From: Bacteroidales bacterium UBA6428
GTDB lineage: Bacteria > Bacteroidota > Bacteroidia > Bacteroidales > UBA932
Reading direction: 5' to 3'
NCBI GenBank assembly: GCA_002437305.1
Contig: DJOW01000017.1
Location: 100,348-164,347, forward strand
DNA: 64,000 nucleotides
Positions 8,636 to 17,992 of this stretch are shown here, piece by piece (position 1 is the stretch's first letter; every line of letters begins with the position of its first letter). The position numbers and the translations under genes are program-made. A model generated the notes under the pieces. That model ran no database searches, was not told the origin of the DNA, and was given only the letters and a program-made list of their open reading frames with translations.

Positions 8636-9895
8636 ATGAATAAAAGAGTAGTAATCACAGGAATGGGAGTCATCTCCCCTGTCGGAAATGACGTGGACAC
8701 GTTCTGGGACAATCTCTGCAACGGAGTGTGCGGAATCGAGGCCATCAAGGCTTTCCCGACCGACAATCTTCCGGTAGGAATCGCCGGGATAATCAAAGAC
8801 TTCAAGGCCGAGGAGTACGGCATGGACAAGCCTTTCATCAGAAAGCAGGATCTTTTCACCCAGTACGGAGTGGCCGCCGCCTACCAGGCCATGAAGCAGG
8901 CCGGCCTTGCCTCGCAGGGCGAGGGACAAAACATAGATCCGTTCAGGCTCGGTGTCTACTTCGGCTCCGGAATCGGAGGCTTCGCTACCCAGTTCAGAGA
9001 AATCTCCAAGATGATCGAAGATCCCTCGGGACAGTGGATCTCGCCGCTTTTCATTCCTACGATGATCTCCAACATAGCCGCCGGACACATCGCGATCATG
9101 CATCACGCCGAAGGCCCCTGCCTTGACATCGTGACAGCCTGCGCCACATCCACCAACGCGATGGGAGAAGCTTTCAGGGCAATCAGGGACGGTTACGCAG
9201 ACGCGATAGTCACAGGTGGATGCGAGAATGCCACAATCCCGATCGGAATCGTTGGATTCGCCAACGCAAAGGCCCTGTCCAGAGCGACCGATCCTAAATA
9301 CGCGTCACTCCCGTTCAACGCCAACCGTGCGGGATTCGTGATGGCGGACGGTTCAGCCGCCCTTGTGCTTGAGGAATATGAGCACGCGAAGGCACGCGGC
9401 GCAAAGATCCTCGGCGAGATGGTCGGCTACGGCAACACCTGCGACGCCTACCACTCCACAGCGCCGAGACCGGACGGAACAACCCAGGCAAAATGCATAG
9501 AACTAGCCCTTGAGGAGGCCGGTTTCGACAAGGACAAGGACAATCTTTACATCAATGCGCACGGCACCGGAACCAAACTCAATGACGTTGCCGAGACCAA
9601 GGCCTACAAGATCGCCCTCGGCGACTTCGCCTACAAGGCTCACATCAGCTCCATCAAGTCCATGACCGGGCACATGTTCGGAGCGGCCGGAGCGGCCGAG
9701 GCGATCGCAACAATCCTTGCTCTGCGTGATGGGATCTGCCCTCCTACAATCAATCTGGACACTCCTGATCCGGAATGCGACCTTGACTACACCCCTAACA
9801 AGGCAGTCAAGACAAATCTGACGATCGGAATCTCCGACTCATTCGGCTTCGGAGGACACGATGCCTGCGTCGCCTTCAGAAGATTTGAGGGCTAA
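8636..9895 (+). CDS. fabF: 3-oxoacyl-ACP synthase II
   Basis: 419 residues, typical of KAS II. It begins KRVVITGMGVISPVGNDV. The catalytic Cys is in IVTACATSTNAMGEA, the two His in NAHGTGTKLND and KSMTGHMFGAAGAAEA, and the C-terminus has the conserved GFGGHDACVAF. It elongates acyl-ACP with malonyl-ACP. It follows fabK by 21 nt. Confidence 0.93.
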   Translation: MNKRVVITGMGVISPVGNDVDTFWDNLCNGVCGIEAIKAFPTDNLPVGIAGIIKDFKAEEYGMDKPFIRKQDLFTQYGVAAAYQAMKQAGLASQGEGQNIDPFRLGVYFGSGIGGFATQFREISKMIEDPSGQWISPLFIPTMISNIAAGHIAIMHHAEGPCLDIVTACATSTNAMGEAFRAIRDGYADAIVTGGCENATIPIGIVGFANAKALSRATDPKYASLPFNANRAGFVMADGSAALVLEEYEHAKARGAKILGEMVGYGNTCDAYHSTAPRPDGTTQAKCIELALEEAGFDKDKDNLYINAHGTGTKLNDVAETKAYKIALGDFAYKAHISSIKSMTGHMFGAAGAAEAIATILALRDGICPPTINLDTPDPECDLDYTPNKAVKTNLTIGISDSFGFGGHDACVAFRRFEG

Positions 9896-9923
9896 TCCGG
9901 AAAGTATTCTAAATCCCACGATC

Positions 9924-10343
9924 ATGAACAAAGAAGAAATCAAACAATTCTTGCCGCACCGTGAGCCTATGCTTCTGATAGAAGAGGCTCACATTGATGG
10001 AAACGGCACGGCTCATTCACAATACAGAATCAAGGATGATGAGTTCTTCACAAGGGGACATTTTCCTGGAAATCCGATAGTTCCTGGCGTTATACTGTGC
10101 GAGATCATGGCTCAAAGCTGCGCGATCCTCGTCAAGGATGAGATCCCGGGGCACATAACTCTCTACGCAGGACTTGACAAGGTCCGGTTCAAGAATCCTG
10201 TCAAGCCAGGAGACCTTTGCGAGGTGACCGCCACATTGGACGAGAGAAGAGGCAATCTGTTTTTCTGCTCCGCCAAACTGGAAGTCGGAGGCAAACTTTG
10301 CTGCAAGGGAACGCTCAGCTTCGCTCTCGTGCCAATTAAATAA
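9924..10343 (+). CDS. fabZ: 3-hydroxyacyl-ACP dehydratase, hotdog fold
   Basis: 139 residues. Begins MNKEEIKQFLPHREPMLLI and carries the FabZ catalytic block GHFPGNPIVPGVILCEIMAQ (His and Glu). It dehydrates 3-hydroxyacyl-ACP in fatty-acid elongation. I use the ATG at 9924 because the family starts there; an earlier in-frame start at 9861 would overlap fabF. The stop TAA overlaps the next ATG by 1 nt, suggesting coupling. Confidence 0.9.
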   Translation: MNKEEIKQFLPHREPMLLIEEAHIDGNGTAHSQYRIKDDEFFTRGHFPGNPIVPGVILCEIMAQSCAILVKDEIPGHITLYAGLDKVRFKNPVKPGDLCEVTATLDERRGNLFFCSAKLEVGGKLCCKGTLSFALVPIK

Positions 10344-11050
10344 TGGAGTACAGACTATTAGGGGAGGAAGAGTACAAGGATCTTGAATCCAGAATCCTTT
10401 ACGAAGACAACCACCTCCTGGTCTTCAACAAAAGGCCAGGAGAGATTGTCCAGGCCGACAAGACCGGTGACGAATGCCTTGCTGAGACACTGAAAGCTTT
10501 CATAGCGCAAAGAGACGGAAAGCCGGGTAAGGTGTATGTTGGGATACCACATCGCCTTGACAGGCCTGTCAGCGGCATAACAATCTTCGCAAAGACCTCT
10601 AAAGCCCTTTCAAGACTCTCCGAGATGTTCAGGTCCGGGAACATCCACAAGATTTATTGGGCTCTATGCTGCAAGGCACCCCGGCAAGAAAGCGCAGAGC
10701 TGGACAACTGGTTGGTACGCAACGAGAAACTGAATAAAAGTTTCATCGTGGACAACGAGAGAAACAGGGATAGCGCGAAACTTGCAAAACTTAGGTATTC
10801 TCACTTAAGGGACACGGACAGGTACTCATTGGTCGAGGTTCATCTTCTTACGGGAAGGCATCATCAGATCCGCTGCCAGTTGGCCGGGATCGGATGTGTA
10901 ATCAAAGGGGATCTTAAATACGGAGCTCCACGTTCAAACCCAGATGGAGGGATATGCCTCCACTCACATGAGATAAGATTTGTCCACCCGGTGAAAAAGG
11001 AGGAAATGGACATCGTGGCACCTCCTCCGGTTTCCTGGAAAATAGGGTAG
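10343..11050 (+). CDS. RluA-family RNA pseudouridine synthase
   Basis: 235 residues. The catalytic motif is PHRLDRPVSGITIFAKTSKA, with the Asp attacking uridine. LLTGRHHQIRCQLAG and DLKYGAP are the later conserved blocks. No S4 domain is present, as in short RluA/RluC-like members. It modifies uridine in rRNA or tRNA; the exact site cannot be told from sequence. It starts on the fabZ stop (TAATG) and is the last gene before the terminator. Confidence 0.87.
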   Translation: MEYRLLGEEEYKDLESRILYEDNHLLVFNKRPGEIVQADKTGDECLAETLKAFIAQRDGKPGKVYVGIPHRLDRPVSGITIFAKTSKALSRLSEMFRSGNIHKIYWALCCKAPRQESAELDNWLVRNEKLNKSFIVDNERNRDSAKLAKLRYSHLRDTDRYSLVEVHLLTGRHHQIRCQLAGIGCVIKGDLKYGAPRSNPDGGICLHSHEIRFVHPVKKEEMDIVAPPPVSWKIG

Positions 11051-11077
11051 GACAGACAAAAAATCATTAACCGGCTG

Positions 11078-11122
11078 GAGTGGGATCGAAAAGGGTAATA
11101 TTTTTCGGCCCCACTCTTTTTT
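11078..11122 (+). terminator. Intrinsic terminator of the fab cluster
   Basis: GAGTGGG (11078-11084) pairs with CCCACTC (11110-11116), followed by TTTTTT. It abuts the stop codon of the convergent AraC-type gene. Confidence 0.75.
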
Positions 11123-12222
11123 CATGTCGACGCGGCATCCCTGCCGGAAGGTGTGGTGACATATTCATGCAGCCACTCAGTCGGGGTCTTGCCGGTGTTC
11201 ACCTTGAACGACATGTTGAACGTCACCGCCGAGTGGAAGCCACACATCTCGGACACCTCCCCGATCTTCAGCTTAGGATCCTGCTTGAGCAGCTCTATCG
11301 CCCTACGCACCCTGTAATAGTTGACGAACTGGCGAAAGTTCCGTCCAGACAGGATGTTTATAGTCTTCGACAAGTAGAGCTTGTTGGTGAACAGCTTGTC
11401 CGCAAGCTTTGCCATGTCAAACCCTTGGTTCAGATAAGGCCTCTTCTCCTCCATGTACATGACGACTCTTTTGTAGAGGTTGTTCATTTTCATGTCCTCC
11501 TCGGCCTTGTCAATGTAGGAGGTCCTGAGGTTTCCCTTTATTATGTCCTTGATCCTGTTCTCGGTCATCGGACTGAGCATGTAGGTCCTACCCGACATGG
11601 CTCTTAGGAAAAGCATGGCATAAAGGAACATGAACATGAGAAGCGCCACAGTCAAGATCACTTCATGGAAATGCCCCGAGGCCGGCAATCCACACAAAAA
11701 GATCATACATGCCACAAGGAAAAGAATGGAATACAGGAAACGCGAATAGTCCTCCACATTATGCCAGACGGCCATGTTTCTGAACATGGCCCTTATTCCG
11801 GAAAATCTCCTGCAGGCGACGTACAGATAGTAGAACAGGACAAGGGAGAGCATTGACATAAAAGATAGTACGGCCCTCTGGTACTTGAAGTCGAGGCCAC
11901 CTGATGATTTCAAGCCAAAAGACAACATTGTCATGAAAGCTAAAAGTTCAAGGCACAAGGAAATCTTTAAAGAAGCGTCCGGTTTCTCGAACGAGCACGG
12001 ATACATGGCCAGCACAGCAACCGAAAAGGAAAGGTTCACGGCAAGTCTTTGCATGTCCATGGACGCCAAAATCCATTCCGTCACAATCAATGCCACACCT
12101 CCGATAGAGGACATGATACGGATGAGATACCTGTGGGTAAGCGCTCCCTTGTTGATTCTAAAATCATACACAAAGAAGAAAGATAACTCGGCAAGAGTCA
12201 AAAGAGCTATTAATTTTGCCAT
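11122..12222 (-). CDS. AraC-family regulator with membrane-spanning N-terminus
   Basis: 366 residues from the ATG at 12222. The N-terminal ~220 residues form about seven hydrophobic helices. A C-terminal AraC/XylS domain follows with MAKLADKLFTNKLYLSKTIN as first helix-turn-helix, RVRRAIELLKQD, and KIGEVSEMCGFHSAVTFNMS as second. The longer frame up to 12339 is rejected because it crosses the hairpin terminator of the upstream gene. Targets unknown. 7TM-AraC regulators are common in Bacteroidota. Confidence 0.85.
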   Translation of the reverse strand: MAKLIALLTLAELSFFFVYDFRINKGALTHRYLIRIMSSIGGVALIVTEWILASMDMQRLAVNLSFSVAVLAMYPCSFEKPDASLKISLCLELLAFMTMLSFGLKSSGGLDFKYQRAVLSFMSMLSLVLFYYLYVACRRFSGIRAMFRNMAVWHNVEDYSRFLYSILFLVACMIFLCGLPASGHFHEVILTVALLMFMFLYAMLFLRAMSGRTYMLSPMTENRIKDIIKGNLRTSYIDKAEEDMKMNNLYKRVVMYMEEKRPYLNQGFDMAKLADKLFTNKLYLSKTINILSGRNFRQFVNYYRVRRAIELLKQDPKLKIGEVSEMCGFHSAVTFNMSFKVNTGKTPTEWLHEYVTTPSGRDAAST

Positions 12223-12265
12223 CTGCGATAGACTTAGTTTGGTCTGTGTTCTGCGTCCAAGATAG

Positions 12266-12301
12266 AAATAAAAAGCCCCCGGGCAGTGGTTTGCCTGGGG
12301 G
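12266..12301 (-). terminator. Terminator of the leuS-yitT operon
   Basis: On the minus strand a CCCCC-A-GGC stem pairs with GCC-G-GGGGG (arms within 12276-12301), then CTTTTTATTTC. It lies 35 nt after the YitT stop. Confidence 0.75.
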
Positions 12302-12335
12302 TATGAGATGAAAATAAAATGATTTTTATAAAAAA

Positions 12336-13268
12336 TCAATTTTTCTTTGCGCTCTTGATTGTGTCAAAGCCTTGTCCGTAGACCCCGCTCACAGAGGAAA
12401 TTGAGAGGAAAGCATCAGGATCGACACGTTTGATTGATCTCAAAAGAAGGTTCAAATCCGTTTTTCTTGTGATGACCATGAGAACTGAAGCCGGCTTCTT
12501 GGAGTACCATCCCTCTCCGTTCAACACGGTGACTCCTCTGTGGAAATCGTTGGCGATCATGTCTGCCACCTTATCAAAGTGCCTTGAGAGAATGAACAAC
12601 TGGACGCTCTGCTTGGATCCGGCAAGGTACAGGTCGACAACGTAGCCGTTGACCGTGACGATGATCATGCCATAGACAGCTATGGAGAACTTGGCATCGA
12701 AAGGAATAGCCTGCCCGTCAGCCCCGAATGAAGGAAACAGCAACGAGGACGCGATGATGAACACATCTATCGTAAGGATGATGCGCCCCGGGGAGATATT
12801 CCTGAACTTCGTGATGATCATGGCTATGATGTCCGTCCCTCCTGTGCTTCCGCCCTGCGAGATGGACATGCCTATTCCCACTCCGGCCATCGAACCGCCT
12901 ATTATCGAGCACATCAGCTTGCCGTTGGACAGTGCGAAATCCTGGATGATCGTCTCTGGAATAATGGCTTGGAACACATTGAGGCAGACCGATGCAAGGA
13001 TTATGGCATACACTGTCTTCGCACCGAACGCCGGGCCGATGATGATCACAGAGATTATCAGCAGTACAGTGTTTATCACAAAGTAGGAATATCCCATCTT
13101 GATGCCGGTGGCGTACTGGATGATGGCGCTTATACCGGAGACTCCGCCTCCGATAAGATTGTTAGGAGTCAGGAATATCGCCCAACCCACTGTGTAGATG
13201 ACGATGCCGAGGGTGATCAGGAGATATTCCTTAATGCCCCTCAGGATTGTCGAAGAACCGATTGCCAT
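12336..13268 (-). CDS. YitT family membrane protein (YitT + DUF2179)
   Basis: 310 residues. The first ~200 hold five to six hydrophobic helices with FLTPNNLIGGGVSGISAII and SQGGSTGGTDIIAMIITKF, the repeats typical of YitT. The cytoplasmic C-terminus is a DUF2179 domain (HRGVTVLNGEGWYSKKPASV, KRVDPDAFLSISSVSGVYGQ). Transport or signalling substrate unknown. It starts 3 nt after leuS. Confidence 0.85.
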   Translation of the reverse strand: MAIGSSTILRGIKEYLLITLGIVIYTVGWAIFLTPNNLIGGGVSGISAIIQYATGIKMGYSYFVINTVLLIISVIIIGPAFGAKTVYAIILASVCLNVFQAIIPETIIQDFALSNGKLMCSIIGGSMAGVGIGMSISQGGSTGGTDIIAMIITKFRNISPGRIILTIDVFIIASSLLFPSFGADGQAIPFDAKFSIAVYGMIIVTVNGYVVDLYLAGSKQSVQLFILSRHFDKVADMIANDFHRGVTVLNGEGWYSKKPASVLMVITRKTDLNLLLRSIKRVDPDAFLSISSVSGVYGQGFDTIKSAKKN

Positions 13269-13271
13269 GGA

Positions 13272-16037
13272 TTATTTCACTACAAAGTTCACTATCTTGC
13301 CTGGCACGACGATAACCTTGATGATGTTCTGTCCGCCCACGTACTTGGAAGTCTGTTCCATCTCCCGGATCTGTGCCTCGACCTCCTTGGGAGAGAGAGA
13401 CTTGGGGAGATCCACGGTGAAACGCATCCTGCCGTTGAAGGAGACCGGGTAGGTCACGTTGTCCTCAGCGGCGAGGGCGGCGTTGAACTCAGGGAAACGG
13501 GCGAAAGTTATGCTTTCTTTGTGCCCGAGGATCGCCCAAAGTTCCTCCGCGATGTGAGGGGTGAAAGGTGAAAGCATAACCGTCATCGGCTCAAGTATCT
13601 CACGCTTGTGGCACTTGAGTCCGACCAGATCATTCAGGGCGATCATGAAAGCGCTGACCGTTGTGTTGAACGAGAAGTGCTCGATGTCGTCCTGCTCCTT
13701 GGCGATCAATTTATGCAGGACCTTGAGTTCGTCCGGAGTAGCCTTCTCATCAGTAACGAGACAGTTGTCTCCATCGAAGAAGAGTCTCCAGAACTTGCGC
13801 AGGAATCTGTTCACGCCATCTATACCTTTTGTGTCCCAAGGCTTTGACTGTTCAAGAGGGCCAAGGAACATCTCGTAGAGACGGAGGGTGTCGGCACCGT
13901 AGTCGTCACAGATCTTGTCCGGGTTGACAACGTTGTACATCGACTTGCTCATCTTCTCCACGGCCCATCCGCAGACATATTCCCCGTTCTCAAGGATGAA
14001 CTCGGCATCAGCGAACTCAGGTCTCCATTTCCTGAACGCCTCCAGATCGAGTTTGTCGTTGTGCACGATGTTGATGTCCACGTGGATCTCGGTGGTCTCG
14101 TATTGATCCTTCAGGCCGAGGGAGACAAACTTGTTGGTGCCCACGATCCTGTAGACAAAGTTGGACCGCCCCTGGATCATTCCTTGGTTGACCAGTTTGC
14201 GGAACGGCTCGTCCTCGCAGACATAGCCAAGGTCGTAGAGGAACTTGTCCCAGAAGCGGGAATATATCAAGTGCCCCGTAGCATGCTCAGTACCACCGAT
14301 ATACAGATCCACATCACGCCAATATTCGTCAATCTTCCTGTCAACGAGGGCTTCGTTGTCGTGAGGATCCATGTAGCGCAGATAGTAGGCGCTTGATCCG
14401 GCGAAGCCAGGCATCGTGCTTGTCTCAAGAGGGTAACCCTCGTAGGTCCAGTCCTTTGCCCTGGCCAGAGGCGGCTCACCGCTCTCAGTCGGCTTGAATT
14501 CCGTGATCTCAGGCAGCTTTAGAGGCAGTTTCTCAAACGGAAGCGGAGTCGGGATGCCGTCCTTGTAGTAGATCGGGAACGGCTCGCCCCAGTACCTCTG
14601 GCGGCTGAAGATCGCGTCTCGCAGACGATAGTTGACTTTTCTGTGGCCAAAACCCTGTTTTTCAACATATTCAATGGCTGCGGGAATCGCCTCCCTGACA
14701 TCCAGTCCGTTAAGGAATCCGGAATTGATCATCTTGCCTTCCTTCGCGTCGAAGCTTTCCTCGCTTACATCGCAGCCTTCGATCAGAGGGATGATCGGCA
14801 GGTTGAACTTCTTCGCGAACGCATAGTCACGGCTGTCGTGGGCAGGGACTGCCATGATGGCGCCTGTACCGTATCCCGCGAGGACATATTCAGAGATCCA
14901 GATCGGAACCCTGTCGCCGGTCATCGGGTTCACTCCATAGGAGCCGCTGAACACACCGGTGACGGTCTTGGTCTGAGCGATCCTCTCGCGCTCGGTCTTC
15001 TTCTTGACAGCGGCAAGATATTCATCCACAGCCTCTTTCTGCTCAGGAGCCGTAAGAAGCGGCACGAGGTCGCTTTCTGGAGCCAGCACCATAAACGTCA
15101 CTCCGAACATAGTGTCCGCTCGGGTTGTGAATATGGTCACATCGTGCTCAGTCTCACCGTTGTAGCATTTGAACACGGCCTCGCATCCGTTGGACTTTCC
15201 GATCCAGTTACGCTGCATCTCCTTGAGAGAGTCGGTCCAGTCAATCCTGTCCAGGCCTTCCAGAAGCCTTCCGGCGTAGGCAGAAACTCTCAACTGCCAC
15301 TGCCTCATCTTCTTCTGCTCTACAGGGAAGCCTCCTCGCACGGAAAGACCGTCCTTCACCTCATCGTTGGCAAGCACGGTTCCAAGACCTGCGCACCAAT
15401 TCACGGCAGTCTCGCCTTGATAGGCTATGCGGTAGTTCATCAATGCGTCAGACTTCTCTTTCTCTGAATATGCCCTCCATTGCTCCGCCGTGAACGGATC
15501 GTGTTCTGTGCATGCGGCATTCACGGCGGAACTTCCGCCTTTCTCGAAAGCAGCGACAAGATCCTCGATCGGACGGGCTTTCCGAGCATCATTATCGTAC
15601 CAGGAGCCGAACATCTTCAGGAAAGCCCACTGGGTCCACTTGTAATAGGCCGGATCGCAGGTGCGGATCTCACGGCTCCAGTCGTAGGAGAAGCCGATCC
15701 TGTCCATCTGCTGACGGTAACGATTGATGTTGTTCACCGTAGTGACCTCCGGATGCTGCCCTGTCTGAATTGCATACTGCTCAGCGGGAAGGCCGAAAGC
15801 ATCGTACCCCATCGGATGAAGCACGTTGAAGCCTTTGAGTCTCTTGTAGCGGGAATATATGTCACTGGCGATGTAGCCAAGCGGATGGCCGACGTGCAAG
15901 CCCGCCCCCGACGGATAAGGGAACATGTCCAGAACATAGTACTTCGGCTTGGAAGGATCCTCCTTAGTCTTGAAAGTGCCATGTTCAGCCCAGTAAGCCT
16001 GCCACTTTTTCTCAATTTTCCTGAAATCGTAGTCCAT
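13272..16037 (-). CDS. leuS: Leucyl-tRNA synthetase
   Basis: 921 residues. HIGH motif in PYPSGAGLHVGHPLGY near residue 45; KMSKS motif in EKMSKSMYNVVNPDKI in the C-terminal half. The editing CP1 domain is present (TVFTTRAD-like block TIFTTRADTMFGVTFMVLAP and the downstream GTGAIMAVPAHDSRDY). It charges tRNA-Leu. A stretch around 155-180 (FEKGGSSAVNAACTEHDPFT) is longer than in E. coli LeuS and resembles the Bacteroidota form. In an operon with the M28-like protein (17 nt upstream) and YitT. Confidence 0.96.
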   Translation of the reverse strand: MDYDFRKIEKKWQAYWAEHGTFKTKEDPSKPKYYVLDMFPYPSGAGLHVGHPLGYIASDIYSRYKRLKGFNVLHPMGYDAFGLPAEQYAIQTGQHPEVTTVNNINRYRQQMDRIGFSYDWSREIRTCDPAYYKWTQWAFLKMFGSWYDNDARKARPIEDLVAAFEKGGSSAVNAACTEHDPFTAEQWRAYSEKEKSDALMNYRIAYQGETAVNWCAGLGTVLANDEVKDGLSVRGGFPVEQKKMRQWQLRVSAYAGRLLEGLDRIDWTDSLKEMQRNWIGKSNGCEAVFKCYNGETEHDVTIFTTRADTMFGVTFMVLAPESDLVPLLTAPEQKEAVDEYLAAVKKKTERERIAQTKTVTGVFSGSYGVNPMTGDRVPIWISEYVLAGYGTGAIMAVPAHDSRDYAFAKKFNLPIIPLIEGCDVSEESFDAKEGKMINSGFLNGLDVREAIPAAIEYVEKQGFGHRKVNYRLRDAIFSRQRYWGEPFPIYYKDGIPTPLPFEKLPLKLPEITEFKPTESGEPPLARAKDWTYEGYPLETSTMPGFAGSSAYYLRYMDPHDNEALVDRKIDEYWRDVDLYIGGTEHATGHLIYSRFWDKFLYDLGYVCEDEPFRKLVNQGMIQGRSNFVYRIVGTNKFVSLGLKDQYETTEIHVDINIVHNDKLDLEAFRKWRPEFADAEFILENGEYVCGWAVEKMSKSMYNVVNPDKICDDYGADTLRLYEMFLGPLEQSKPWDTKGIDGVNRFLRKFWRLFFDGDNCLVTDEKATPDELKVLHKLIAKEQDDIEHFSFNTTVSAFMIALNDLVGLKCHKREILEPMTVMLSPFTPHIAEELWAILGHKESITFARFPEFNAALAAEDNVTYPVSFNGRMRFTVDLPKSLSPKEVEAQIREMEQTSKYVGGQNIIKVIVVPGKIVNFVVK

Positions 16038-16054
16038 TTTATTACTGTTGTTTA

Positions 16055-17428
16055 TTAATTATCATGCATTTTCAGCCCGAAACTGCCTTTCCTCTCAAGG
16101 CGGAACTCAACGTAGAGCGACATTCTGGACTTAACCTTCTTGCCGCGAAGCCATCCTGGTTTCCAATCCGGTGACGCGCTGATGATCCGCACCGCCTCGG
16201 CGTCAAGGAGCGGGTCCACGCCTTTGAGGACCTTGACGTCACGGACCTTGCCTTTCTCATCGATGACAAAATCCACTAGGACACGTCCCTGGATTCCATT
16301 CCTTACCGCCTCCTTAGGATATTTCATATAGGTATACACCCATTTCTCAAGGAACACCCTCGGGTCGCGGCTTCCGAGGAACGACGGCCTGTAGTCACAA
16401 TCATAATAAGGAACCGCGGAATCCTTGCCCTTATCCGCGCTCGTCAGCCCGGACAGGTCAGCCGGGTTGAATATGGGCTTCGGGCCGTTGATCAAGGCGA
16501 CTGAATAGTTATAAACATATTCAAGCTCCCTTTCCATCGTGTCATAATCGATTATGGACTGCGTGTCCCGCTCGGTGCCATATTCAGGATAATGCCCTGT
16601 TGTGAAATAAATTGAGGGTATCTCCTTTCCATAGAACGCACGGTGGTCTGAAGGGAACGGTTCCTGTGCGGTCAGCGTCGGCAGAATCGGCTGGAGCTGT
16701 CCTGCCATGGATTTGGCGATCTCGTTCATGTCCGCGTTCGAGGATGTGTAGGCATAGAAACCGCTCTCCCCTGTGCCGACAATGTCCAGATTGACCATCG
16801 CGTCGATGTCGGCCACATCGGAGAAAGCCCTGTTGAGAAAATACCACGATCCGGCGAATGTCTGCCTCGATGCGCCGAACGCCACAAAGAGGACAGACCT
16901 CCCCAGAAGCGGGCTGTTGGTCTGAAGCATCCGGGCCAATTCAAGCATCATCGCAAGTCCAGAGGCGTTGCCATTGGCTCCGTAGTAGATCCTCTCAACC
17001 GTACGCCCGTCCACCGTCATGGTGTCCGTCCCGAGGTTGTCCATTCTGGCACCTATCACTATGTATTTATTCCTCAAGGTTTTGTCACCTCCTTGAATGA
17101 AAGCGATGACATTGCGTGAAGTGAGTGTGTCACCATTCTCCTGACGGATGCCGAACACATCACCGTCTTTGCCGGACAGCACATCAACTCCATATTTCCT
17201 GAACATTTCGGTGACATATTCAGCAGTCATTCTCTCGCCCTCGGAACCGGCCTTGCGCCCCTCCATGGCCGCAGCCGAGATGGTTGAGACATGCTCCTTG
17301 AACGCGCGCACAGTCTCGCTGTCGTCCAGATCGGCGTAGGAGCCTGCGCTCCTGAATTGGGCATTAAGATTGAAGGTCCCTATAAAAATAGCGCAGATGG
17401 CTGAAATGATCGTAAGATTTCCTCTCAT
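16055..17428 (-). CDS. M28-like domain fused to TonB C-terminal domain (probable pseudopeptidase)
   Basis: 457 residues with an N-terminal signal peptide ending near NLNAQ. Residues ~85-330 align with M28 zinc aminopeptidases, but the metal and catalytic positions are changed: GAHYDH is GARMDN, GADDNASG is GANGNASG, the Glu-Glu pair is SR in FVAFGASRQ, and YHTPSD is YGTERD. Only the Asp in MVNLDIVG remains. Residues ~370-455 are a TonB C-terminal domain (YPKEAVRNGIQGRVLVDFVI, VDPLLDAEAVR). So it is probably a periplasmic binding or scaffold protein, not a peptidase (inference). The start at 17428 gives an ATGA overlap with the SPOR gene. Confidence 0.8.
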   Translation of the reverse strand: MRGNLTIISAICAIFIGTFNLNAQFRSAGSYADLDDSETVRAFKEHVSTISAAAMEGRKAGSEGERMTAEYVTEMFRKYGVDVLSGKDGDVFGIRQENGDTLTSRNVIAFIQGGDKTLRNKYIVIGARMDNLGTDTMTVDGRTVERIYYGANGNASGLAMMLELARMLQTNSPLLGRSVLFVAFGASRQTFAGSWYFLNRAFSDVADIDAMVNLDIVGTGESGFYAYTSSNADMNEIAKSMAGQLQPILPTLTAQEPFPSDHRAFYGKEIPSIYFTTGHYPEYGTERDTQSIIDYDTMERELEYVYNYSVALINGPKPIFNPADLSGLTSADKGKDSAVPYYDCDYRPSFLGSRDPRVFLEKWVYTYMKYPKEAVRNGIQGRVLVDFVIDEKGKVRDVKVLKGVDPLLDAEAVRIISASPDWKPGWLRGKKVKSRMSLYVEFRLERKGSFGLKMHDN

Positions 17429-17898
17429 TGTTGCTTCCTTTCTAAAATCCACGCGCCCTTTGGGCAAAAATCCTGCCTTTGCAGCTCCTCTAGTGATTTC
17501 CGGACCTGAGCCTCGTCATCGGAAGGGCAGACTCCCACAGCCGTGCTGTTCCTGAAAGAGAGGAGTTCTCCCTTGTATCCCTTCTCCGCTATCTCCTCGA
17601 TGTAACGCTCTGCATTCTGTTTGCTGGAGAAAGAGCCCAGAATTATGCAGAAACGGTAGCGATGGTTGGCAAGACGGGAAGAATCCGCGGTCGCAAGGGA
17701 GTCCGCCGCGGCCTTTTGAACTTCCCGAAGCGAATCCTGACGTGCCAGTTTCGCCTCTTCTTCCTGGCGGATAAACATGGCCTTCGCCTCAATCCATTCA
17801 GAATCGGGACGTCCGGCCAGCCTCCGGAAGAAATCACATCCACTCACCACAGCGGCGGCGAAAACGATGACCGCTATTTTCAGAAACACTTTTTTCAT
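17425..17898 (-). CDS. SPOR-domain lipoprotein
   Basis: 157 residues. Lipoprotein signal MKKVFLKIAVIVFAAAVVSGC with lipobox VSGC. A charged, probably coiled region (~30-75) follows, then a SPOR domain (YRFCIILGSFSSKQNAERYI ... GYKGELLSFRNSTAVGV). SPOR domains bind denuded peptidoglycan glycan strands at division sites. First gene of the operon with the M28-like protein, leuS and YitT. Confidence 0.85.
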   Translation of the reverse strand: MKKVFLKIAVIVFAAAVVSGCDFFRRLAGRPDSEWIEAKAMFIRQEEEAKLARQDSLREVQKAAADSLATADSSRLANHRYRFCIILGSFSSKQNAERYIEEIAEKGYKGELLSFRNSTAVGVCPSDDEAQVRKSLEELQRQDFCPKGAWILERKQQ

Positions 17899-17904
17899 AA
17901 CTCA

Positions 17905-17912
17905 CAAAGTTA
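17905..17912 (-). promoter_or_regulatory. -7 box of the SPOR-leuS operon
   Basis: TAACTTTG on the minus strand, 6 nt before the ATG; a TTG lies about 22 nt upstream. The transcript would be nearly leaderless. Confidence 0.5.
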
Positions 17913-17960
17913 GCAAAATTCCCCCCTCTTCAAAAATATAATTATTAGACAATAATTAAG

Positions 17961-17968
17961 TATCTTTG
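17961..17968 (+). promoter_or_regulatory. -7 box for the carboxyltransferase gene
   Basis: TATCTTTG 24 nt before the ATG at 17993. Confidence 0.6.
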
Positions 17969-17992
17969 CAGATCAGATAACAACGAAAAATT

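Noticed and set aside
12223..12339. N-terminal extension of the AraC regulator
   Set aside because: It spans the terminator hairpin of the YitT operon.
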